Shown here: positions 57,963 through 64,000 of the stretch, in pieces
Numbering within the stretch: position 1 is the stretch's first letter
How the letters are laid out: each line of letters opens with the position of its first letter
Assembly: GCF_000633535.1 (NCBI RefSeq)
Contig: NZ_AYMR01000011.1
Location: 248,001 to 312,000 of the forward strand
DNA: 64,000 nt
DNA from: Leifsonia aquatica H1aii
GTDB taxonomy: Bacteria > Actinomycetota > Actinomycetes > Actinomycetales > Microbacteriaceae
Reading direction: 5' to 3'
Position numbers and translations under genes: made by a program
Notes under the pieces: generated by a model
What the model was told of the DNA's origin: nothing
Database searches by the model: none
The model's input: only the letters and a program-made list of their open reading frames with translations

Positions 57963-58787
57963 TCAGGACGCGCGGACGGAGGTGGGGGAGGTGGGGGAGA
58001 GCGGCGCCGGGTGCGCGCCCATGTGGGCGACCGCGTGCTGGGCCAGGCGGGCCAGGTAGGCGCTGCGCCGGGCCTGGGAGGTCTTGGCCTCGATGACCTC
58101 GGGATCGCCCTCGTCGGCGTAGTGGGTCGCCATGCCCTCGCGCATCAGACGGATGGCCTCGGAGCGCTGCTGCGAGACGGCGGAGTGGGTGATGCCCAGC
58201 TCCTCGGCGATCTCGGTGACAGTGCGGTCGTCGAAGTAGATGGCCTCGACGATGGAGCGCATCCGGTCGGGGAGTGCGGCGACCGCGGCGCGCACGTAGG
58301 CGGTGCGCTCGCCGGTCATCAGCGATTCCTCGGGCCCGACGGTGTCGGAGATGAGCAACGGCTCGACCGTCTCGTCGAGCGCGGTCACGGTGCGTGCGGC
58401 GTCGGCGAGCCCGGCGGCCGCGGTCTGGCGGTCCACCCCGAGTGCGTCGGCGATCTCATCGACCGTGGGAGTGCGGCCGAGTGCGGCCGTGAGGCTCTCG
58501 CGCACCGCGACCGTCTCCTTGATGCGCTTGCGCGCGGAACGGGTCGCCCAGTCGCTCGCCCGGAGCTCGTCGGCGAGGGCGCCGAGGATGCGCGTGCGGG
58601 CGTAGGCCCCGAACGGGACGCCGGTGGACGCGTCGTACGCGTCGGCGGCCGTCACCAGCGCCAGGGAGCCGGCCGAGGCCAGGTCGTCCCGGGACAGGTG
58701 CGTGGCGCGCGCGACCAGGTCGGAGACCAGGTACCCCACCAGTGGCAGGTTCTCTACGACGAGCGCGTTTCGTTCGTTGCGGTTCAC
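57963..58787 (-). CDS. fliA: flagellar sigma factor FliA/WhiG family (sigma-28), 274 aa
   Basis: Region 2 (residues 8-80, S-A-G-S-L-A-L-V-T-A-A-D-A-Y-D and F-G-A-Y-A-R-T-R-I-L-G-A-L-A-D-E-L-R), region 3 (V-D-E-I-A-D-A-L-G-V) and region 4 (L-P-D-R-M-R-S-I-V-E-A-I-Y-F, T-E-I-A-E-E-L-G-I-T-H-S-A-V-S-Q) are intact. The D-E-L-R-A-S-D-W-A-T-R-S-A-R-K stretch is diagnostic for sigma-28. A ~50-residue tail is extra. Likely reader of the CTAACG-N14-GCCGATAG promoters. No flgM anti-sigma gene is in the window. Confidence 0.92.
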   Translation of the reverse strand: MNRNERNALVVENLPLVGYLVSDLVARATHLSRDDLASAGSLALVTAADAYDASTGVPFGAYARTRILGALADELRASDWATRSARKRIKETVAVRESLTAALGRTPTVDEIADALGVDRQTAAAGLADAARTVTALDETVEPLLISDTVGPEESLMTGERTAYVRAAVAALPDRMRSIVEAIYFDDRTVTEIAEELGITHSAVSQQRSEAIRLMREGMATHYADEGDPEVIEAKTSQARRSAYLARLAQHAVAHMGAHPAPLSPTSPTSVRAS

Positions 58788-59092
58788 GCTGTGCGACCCC
58801 TCTTCATCGGACGGGTACCACGAATCCGGCCCTCCAGGATCGGGCGGAACGGGTACTCGGGCGGTGCTTGTGATGCTCGGGCTGGGTCGGGTGCCGAGCG
58901 GGTGCTAGGGGTCTTTCGTGTTCACGGTAACAACGTCGGGGTGCTCCGGTCTCGCCTCGGATGCCCCCACTACAGGGCAGACAGCACCCCCAAAAATGGG
59001 AACACCGACATCCACGTGTACGACCTGTGGGACTGATAAGGGAAAGCTGTGGATCAAGGGTCGGCACTGAGGGTATTCGCAGCTCTGCGCCC

Positions 59093-59120
59093 CTAACATC
59101 GAGCCCACCGGTGCCGATTG
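59093..59120 (+). promoter_or_regulatory. sigma-28-type promoter of flgN-flgK-flgL-fliW
   Basis: CTAACA (59093-59098), 14 bases, GCCGATTG (59113-59120); slightly weaker than the other five copies. The flgN start is 90 bases downstream. Confidence 0.75.
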
Positions 59121-59209
59121 TCCCTTGTGTCGACGGGCAGACCGTCCGTCGTCCCGATACCCGAGGGGACCGCGTGCGCACAACGACTCACGAGGAAGTC
59201 AGGAGCGAC

Positions 59210-59701
59210 ATGGCCGCGAGCGAACTGTCCGCGCAGCTCTGGAAGGAGCGCGAGCTCCTGGAGCTGCTGCTGTTCAAGCTGGAGGAGGAGCAGCTGCTGC
59301 TCGTCGCCGGCAAGTCGCGCTGGATCTCCCACGCCACCCGTGAAGTCGAGCAGGTCATGGAGCGGATGCGAGTCGTCGGCCTGACCCGCACCGTCGAGGT
59401 CGCCGAGGTGGCCGAGGCCTGGGGCCTCGCAGCCGACGCGACCCTGCGCGAGCTCGCGACGGCCGCTCCCGACGGCATCTGGTCCGACATCTTCGGCTCG
59501 CACCTGGCGGCCATGACCGAGCTGACCGGGCAGATCGCCGAGGTGCGCGACATCAACGAGCGCCTGCTGCGGGAGGCCGCACGCTCCACCCAGGAGACGC
59601 TGAGCGGGCTGTCGGCCGGCGGCGACCCTGGGCTGTACGGCGCCGCGGGCGAGAGCCGGGCCGGCGACGTCGGCGCACGATTCTTCGACACGGAGGCGTA
59701 G
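59210..59701 (+). CDS. flgN: flagellar chaperone FlgN, 163 aa
   Basis: Long helical protein with L-W-K-E-R-E-L-L-E-L-L-L-F-K-L-E-E-E-Q-L at the start, a hallmark of FlgN (export chaperone for FlgK and FlgL), which follow immediately. ATG at 59210 has AGGAG; an in-frame GTG at 59174 lies upstream. Terminal Gly-rich tail. Confidence 0.85.
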   Translation: MAASELSAQLWKERELLELLLFKLEEEQLLLVAGKSRWISHATREVEQVMERMRVVGLTRTVEVAEVAEAWGLAADATLRELATAAPDGIWSDIFGSHLAAMTELTGQIAEVRDINERLLREAARSTQETLSGLSAGGDPGLYGAAGESRAGDVGARFFDTEA

Positions 59702-59707
59702 ACAGGG

Positions 59708-61132
59708 ATGAGCACCTTCAGCGGGCTGAACACCGCATACACGGGCCTGGTCGCCGCCAAGGCCGGGCTCGACGTCGTCGGGCAGAACCTGGTCAACGCG
59801 AACACCGCCGGCTACACCCGTCAGCGCGTGACGACCTCCGCCGTCCCTCCCCTGAACACGAATCGGCTCTTCAGCGGGGGAGTGCAGCCGGGGCAGGGCG
59901 TGTTCGTCGGTGGAGTCCAGCGTCTGGACGACGCCGCGCTCAGCCTCCGTGTGCGCACAACGGCAGCCGTCTCCGGCTACTCCGGCACCCGCGCCCAGGC
60001 ATTGGCGACGCTCGAGTCGTCGCTGAACGAACCGGGCACGAACGGCATCTCCGCGCAGCTGCAGAAGGTCTGGTCGGCCTGGGGCGACGTCTCCAACCAG
60101 GCGGGGGAGCAGGCGCCCGCGGGCGTGCTGCTCGGCCAGGCCGGCAGCCTGGTGACGCAGATCTCCCAGGGCTATCAGGCGGTGGACGACCAGTGGACCG
60201 CGCTGCGCACCCAGACGGGCGGGATGGTCGACGACCTCAACTCCGCGGCGAACGCGGTCGCCGAGCTGAACGGCCGCATCCGCTCCGCGCTCTCCTCCGG
60301 GGCCTCTGCGAACGAGCTGCTGGACCAGCGTGACGCGCTCACCACGAAGATCGCCGCCTTGGCAGGTGGCGTCGTGCGGGCGAACCAGGACGGCACCGTC
60401 GACGTGCTGATCGGAGGCAACCCGCTGGTGCAGGGCACCTCCGCCAATGCGGTGACGCTCGCCGGCGCCCAGCGGATGAGCGACGCGGCCGGCGCCGCGC
60501 CGCGTCTCGAGTGGGCCTACCGCCCCGGCGCCGCGATCGCCCTGGAGGGCGGCTCGATCGCCGGCGCGATCTCGACGCTCGCCCCCGCGGACGCCTCGGG
60601 CACCGGCGGCGTCCTCGCCGAGGCGGCGGCCGGCTACAACAGCTTCGCGGTGACGATCGCCCAGCGGGTGAACGACATCCACCGCACCGGCGCGACGGGT
60701 TCCGGCGCCACCGGGCTCGACTTCTTCGCCATCGACGCGAGCAAGCCGGCGGCACTCGGCCTCTCGGTCGTGCCCACGAGCGTGTCGCAGATCGCCACCG
60801 GCACCCCGGGGGCGGGCGGCAGCGACGGCAGCATCGCCGACGCGATCGCCAAGCTCGGCACGGGTACGAACGCCGTCGACAAGCAGTGGTCGTCGTTCGT
60901 GGTGCGCATCGGCGTCGCGAGCAAGGTGGCCCAGCAGCAGGGTGACCTCGCCGAACTCTCGGCGAGTTCGGCGACGAGCGCCCTGCTCTCCAACTCCTCC
61001 GTCGACCTCGACGAGGAGAACATGAACATGCTCGCGTTCCAGCACGCCTACCAGGGTGCTGCGCGTGTGATGACGGCTGTGGACGAGGCACTCGATGTGC
61101 TCATCAACCACACCGGACTGGTCGGGAGGTAA
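59708..61132 (+). CDS. flgK: hook-filament junction protein FlgK, 474 aa
   Basis: N-terminal F-S-G-L-N-T-A-Y-T-G-L and G-Q-N-L-V-N-A-N-T-A-G-Y-T-R-Q, C-terminal S-V-D-L-D-E-E-N-M-N-M-L-A-F-Q-H-A-Y, as in HAP1. ATG 59708, six bases after flgN. Confidence 0.95.
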   Translation: MSTFSGLNTAYTGLVAAKAGLDVVGQNLVNANTAGYTRQRVTTSAVPPLNTNRLFSGGVQPGQGVFVGGVQRLDDAALSLRVRTTAAVSGYSGTRAQALATLESSLNEPGTNGISAQLQKVWSAWGDVSNQAGEQAPAGVLLGQAGSLVTQISQGYQAVDDQWTALRTQTGGMVDDLNSAANAVAELNGRIRSALSSGASANELLDQRDALTTKIAALAGGVVRANQDGTVDVLIGGNPLVQGTSANAVTLAGAQRMSDAAGAAPRLEWAYRPGAAIALEGGSIAGAISTLAPADASGTGGVLAEAAAGYNSFAVTIAQRVNDIHRTGATGSGATGLDFFAIDASKPAALGLSVVPTSVSQIATGTPGAGGSDGSIADAIAKLGTGTNAVDKQWSSFVVRIGVASKVAQQQGDLAELSASSATSALLSNSSVDLDEENMNMLAFQHAYQGAARVMTAVDEALDVLINHTGLVGR

Positions 61133-61135
61133 TCC

Positions 61136-62020
61136 GTGTTCACCCGTGTGACGAACGCCACGCAGACGCTCAACGCGCAGCGCAACCTGCAGCTCAGCCT
61201 GCAGCGCCAGACGCAGCTCTACGACCAGGCGACGAGCCGCAAGCAGATCACCAAGCCGTCGGACGACCCCACGGCCACGGCGAGTGCGCTCGGTGTGCGG
61301 GCCGACCAGGCCGCGACGGCGCAGTACAAGCGCAACCTCGACAACGGCGACGCCTGGCTCACCACCGCCGACTCCACGCTGAGCTCGGTGGAGGATGTCA
61401 TGCGGCGCGTGCGGGACCTCACGGTCTCCGGCGCGAACGACGGCTCCCTCTCGCCCGAGGCGAAGGAGGCGATCGCCACGGAGATCGACGGGCTGAAGAA
61501 GTCGCTTCTCTCCCTGGCGAACACGACCTACCTGGGCCGCACCGTCTTCGCCGGCAACTCGGACGCGGGGGTGGCCTTCCAGCCTGACTACTCCTTCACC
61601 GGAGCCGCGGGAAGTACAGTGGAGCGCAGGATCGGACTGGACACGACGGTGCGGGTGGATGCCGACGGCGCCGCGGTCTTCGGGACCGGCACCGGCTCGG
61701 TGTTCGCCCTGCTGGACAACATCTCGAACGATCTGCGGACGGGGGTCAACGTGGGTCCCCGTCTCGGCGAGATCGACGACAGGACGAAGGCGATCGTGGG
61801 AGAGCACGCGGAGATCGGTGGGCGGCAGACGCGCATCGACAAGGCGAAGGACCTGCTGGCCATCGGCGCGAACGCGCTCGAGGCGCAGCGTTCCTCCCTC
61901 GAGGACGTCGACCTGAGCAAGGTGCTGCTCGACCTGAAGACGCAGGACGTCAACTACCAGACCGCCCTCGCCGTGACCGCCCGCGTGCTGCAGCCGACCT
62001 TGATGGACTTCCTCCGATGA
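61136..62020 (+). CDS. flgL: hook-filament junction protein FlgL, 294 aa
   Basis: Flagellin-like D0/D1 ends (Q-T-L-N-A-Q-R-N-L-Q-L-S-L, S-R-K-Q-I-T-K-P-S-D-D-P; V-D-L-S-K-V-L-L-D-L). GTG at 61136, three bases after flgK. Confidence 0.94.
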   Translation: MFTRVTNATQTLNAQRNLQLSLQRQTQLYDQATSRKQITKPSDDPTATASALGVRADQAATAQYKRNLDNGDAWLTTADSTLSSVEDVMRRVRDLTVSGANDGSLSPEAKEAIATEIDGLKKSLLSLANTTYLGRTVFAGNSDAGVAFQPDYSFTGAAGSTVERRIGLDTTVRVDADGAAVFGTGTGSVFALLDNISNDLRTGVNVGPRLGEIDDRTKAIVGEHAEIGGRQTRIDKAKDLLAIGANALEAQRSSLEDVDLSKVLLDLKTQDVNYQTALAVTARVLQPTLMDFLR

Positions 62021-62400
62021 CCACTCTGCGTTTCGTCTCGCCGCCGCCCGGCCTCGAGCCGCTCACCGCATTCGAGCTGACAGCTGTCGAGGGAGCGGTC
62101 GGCCTGTACACGCTGGCCTCGCTCGAGCGTCCGGAGATCCGCCTCTACACGCTCGACGCCGAACGGCACCTGCCCGGCTACTCGCCCGAACTTCCGGACG
62201 ATCGGGCGGCCGAGCTCGGGATCGACTCCGCCGATCAGGCACAATTGCTGGTCGTCGTGACGCCGTCGCAGCAGGGGAGCACCGTCAACCTGCTCGCGCC
62301 CGTCGTGGTGAACCGCGGGTCGGGCGACGCGCTCCAGCTGGTGCTCGACGACGACGCGTTCCCGGTGCGCGCCGAACTCGCCGCACTCGCGGGAGCCTGA
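62017..62400 (+). CDS. fliW: flagellar assembly factor FliW, 127 aa
   Basis: FliW family: F-V-S-P-P-P-G-L-E-P-L-T-A-F near the start, L-L-V-V-V-T-P and N-L-L-A-P-V-V-V-N near 80-100. FliW binds CsrA and flagellin in turn, relieving translation repression of flagellin. ATGA overlap with flgL; csrA is 33 kb away at 29013-29249. Confidence 0.9.
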   Translation: MTTLRFVSPPPGLEPLTAFELTAVEGAVGLYTLASLERPEIRLYTLDAERHLPGYSPELPDDRAAELGIDSADQAQLLVVVTPSQQGSTVNLLAPVVVNRGSGDALQLVLDDDAFPVRAELAALAGA

Positions 62401-62407
62401 GGCACTC

Positions 62408-63679
62408 CTACTTCGCGGCCGTTTTCGCCGGGCAGGGTGCCGCCTTCGTCATGGCGTCGACCGCCTGAGCCTCCGACCACGGCAACCCCGCCACCGTCTT
62501 CGTCCCCTTCTGCACGGCGGGGACCTTGGACACGATGGAGGCGAACCGCTCGGCGAGGGCCTGCGCGAATCCCGCGCCGGGCGTGGAGTTGTTGAGGGCG
62601 ACGACCACCGTGAGCCCGGACGACGGATCGGTGTACATCGCCGACAGATAGCCCGGGATCGCCCCGCTGCTGCCACGCAGCGGCCCGACGAGTTGCACCC
62701 CCAACCCTTGCTTCTGCCAGGAGGCGCCGCTGGTCACGCCCGTCATCTGCGCATCGGCCGTCGCGCCGTCCAGCAGCGACCCTTCGGCGAGCGCCTGGCT
62801 GAACGACTTGAGGTCGCCCAGGGTCGAGACCACACCGCCGGCGGTCCAGCCCATCGACGGGGAGAGCCGGGAGACGTCGCGGACCGGCTCGCAGACCACC
62901 GCGCCCGCGCCGTCCACGCCGGCCGCGTAGCCGGCCGGGTGCGGGCCGGGGACGGTGAGCGAGGATGCCGCCGGCAGGATGCTGGCGTCCATCCCGAGCG
63001 GACCGAAGAGATGCTCCTGGTACAGGTCGGACCATTCCCTACCCGTCGCGTTGCGCACCGCCATCCCGACGAGAACGGCGTTCGTTCGGGCATCCCCGTA
63101 CTTCTCGCCGGGCTTGCCGGCCCGCGGCGCGGAGATCCCCTCGCTCGCGAGTTCGAGCGGCGGCCACTGCCTGGTCGGGTTCATCAGCATCCGACTGCTC
63201 AGCTGAGGGGAGTAGTCGCCGAAGCCGGACGTCTGCTGGCAGAGCTCGCGCATCGTCACGCCGTCGACGCCGACGAGTCCCGGCACCCAGGCGGTGACCG
63301 GATCGTCCAGGCCGAGGGTGCCGTCGTCCACCAGGTCGAGGAGCACCGTGCATGTCATCGGAACGGTGTTCTGACCGATCCGGAACGCCATGTCAGCGGT
63401 GACCGGCGTGGACCCTCCGCGCGTCGTCGTCCCCGTCGCCGCGGTCCAGCTGCCCGCCCACGGCGCCCAGACGCCCGCGAATCCGGCGGACGCGTCGGCG
63501 AGCGTCATCGCATCGGTGAGTGCGCCCTGCAGGCGCTTCTGCACGTCGGCCGAGAACACGCCAGGACGCTGGCTCGGCAGATCCGACGACGGCGACGTGG
63601 TGCACCCCGTCACGGCGAGCATCAGGATCCCCGCCGCGGCCGCGGTCACGGCCCGTCCGATCCGGCCCGCTCCTCGCAT
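62408..63679 (-). CDS. serine-hydrolase/beta-lactamase-fold lipoprotein, catalytically inactive, 423 aa
   Basis: A signal peptide with lipobox ending at C26 (L-A-V-T-G-C) anchors it outside the membrane. The fold is that of class C beta-lactamase/DD-peptidase-type proteins, with the expected helix starting F-R-I-G, but the S-x-x-K site reads Q103-N-T-V106, the Y-x-N motif reads Y-G-D, and the third K/H-T-G motif reads G-S-S-G. Thus all three active-site elements are altered. L-G-L-D-D-P-V-T-A-W-V-P-G and Q-Q-T-S-G-F-G-D-Y support the family. Probably a peptidoglycan- or ligand-binding pseudoenzyme. Convergent with fliW, 7 bases apart. Confidence 0.75.
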   Translation of the reverse strand: MRGAGRIGRAVTAAAAGILMLAVTGCTTSPSSDLPSQRPGVFSADVQKRLQGALTDAMTLADASAGFAGVWAPWAGSWTAATGTTTRGGSTPVTADMAFRIGQNTVPMTCTVLLDLVDDGTLGLDDPVTAWVPGLVGVDGVTMRELCQQTSGFGDYSPQLSSRMLMNPTRQWPPLELASEGISAPRAGKPGEKYGDARTNAVLVGMAVRNATGREWSDLYQEHLFGPLGMDASILPAASSLTVPGPHPAGYAAGVDGAGAVVCEPVRDVSRLSPSMGWTAGGVVSTLGDLKSFSQALAEGSLLDGATADAQMTGVTSGASWQKQGLGVQLVGPLRGSSGAIPGYLSAMYTDPSSGLTVVVALNNSTPGAGFAQALAERFASIVSKVPAVQKGTKTVAGLPWSEAQAVDAMTKAAPCPAKTAAK

Positions 63680-63835
63680 GCATTCCCCCGCCGTCGTGGT
63701 CCTCGTCCCCTGGATTGTAGCCCCGGCCCGGAAACGGGCGAAGGACCGATCGGCGGCTCCGCCAATCCATTCGAGCGGCTGTCCCGAAGACCCAGTGAGG
63801 CGCGCATCCGTGCGCCGTCCAAGGAGGAACGAACA

Positions 63836-64000
63836 ATGCGCACATCACCGAATCGACTCGTCGCCACCATCTTCGGCGCCGTCTACCTGCTCGTCGGCCT
63901 GCTCGGCTTCGCCTTCACAGGCGGCGTCGGCTTCGTCGCCACGCAGGGCGGCCTGCTCCTCGGCATCTTCGAGGTCAACCCGCTGCACAACATCGCCCAC
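63836..64000 (+). CDS. DUF4383-family membrane protein, 3' part outside window
   Basis: The first 55 codons encode M-R-T-S-P-N-R-L-V-A and a membrane segment (I-F-G-A-V-Y-L-L-V-G-L-L-G-F), then G-I-F-E-V-N-P-L-H-N-I-A-H, the signature of DUF4383 four-helix membrane proteins. AAGGAGG ribosome binding site upstream of the ATG at 63836. Confidence 0.8.
   Translation, partial: MRTSPNRLVATIFGAVYLLVGLLGFAFTGGVGFVATQGGLLLGIFEVNPLHNIAH

Noticed and set aside
1-64000. CRISPR arrays, tRNA or rRNA genes, insertion sequences, phage genes
   Set aside because: No regularly spaced direct repeats, no transposase or integrase reading frames and no tRNA-like cloverleaf were noticed on reading both strands.

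Overview
The window is high-GC chromosomal DNA from an actinobacterium, most likely a motile member of the Microbacteriaceae (Leifsonia-like). This placement is inferred from the roughly 70% GC coding style, the LAXTG-type (class E sortase) wall anchor on a secreted phosphatase, direct-repeat PHO boxes, a Gram-positive flagellum set without L/P-ring genes, and the gene neighbourhoods; no rRNA or marker gene is present to fix the genus.

Layout. (1) 1-14.1 kb, accessory/housekeeping: a metallophosphoesterase fragment, small acidic proteins, a GH3 beta-glucosidase, a large polytopic membrane protein with a hydrolase nucleophile motif, a wall-anchored alkaline phosphatase, a TMEM175-type channel, and an operon of a 14-TM drug exporter, a histidine kinase and a LuxR-type regulator. 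Both phosphatase-type genes are preceded by an 11-nt direct repeat that looks like an actinobacterial PHO box. (2) 14.1-28.9 kb, sugar catabolism: an ABC sugar importer with a GH63-like hydrolase, then, behind a GntR repressor, a GH42 beta-galactosidase fused operonically to a split glycine-dehydrogenase pair (GcvPA/GcvPB), an AcoX-type ATP-NAD-kinase-like protein and a short-chain dehydrogenase. The same 17-bp palindrome sits at both promoters, so the two loci appear to be one regulon. (3) 29-62.4 kb, a nearly complete flagellar island: fliO-P-Q-R-flhB-flhA-orf-csrA (minus), fliM-fliN (minus) back to back with flbD-motA-motB (plus), a 12-gene flgB...flgE operon (minus), fliD-fliS-chaperone, fliC, the sigma-28 gene fliA, and flgN-flgK-flgL-fliW (plus). 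It is interrupted by an FGE-like gene, a FetB-like permease, an Mn-riboswitch-controlled cation exchanger, a CmtR-like metal sensor and a P-loop kinase. (4) 62.4-64 kb: a serine-hydrolase-fold lipoprotein that has lost its active-site residues and the start of a DUF4383 membrane protein.

How the parts work together. Six promoters of the form CTAAC[GA]-N14-G[CT]CGAT[AT]G precede fliO, fliM, flbD-motAB, flgB, fliC and flgN, i.e. both early and late flagellar classes, and the only obvious sigma factor that fits is the FliA-type protein in the island. CsrA, FliW and two ANGGA motifs in the fliC leader suggest the CsrA-FliW-flagellin partner switch. A 450-bp gap upstream of flgB carries nine DnaA-box-like 9-mers (one perfect) around a 41% GC stretch, an unexpected origin-like or DnaA-titration locus inside the flagellar island.
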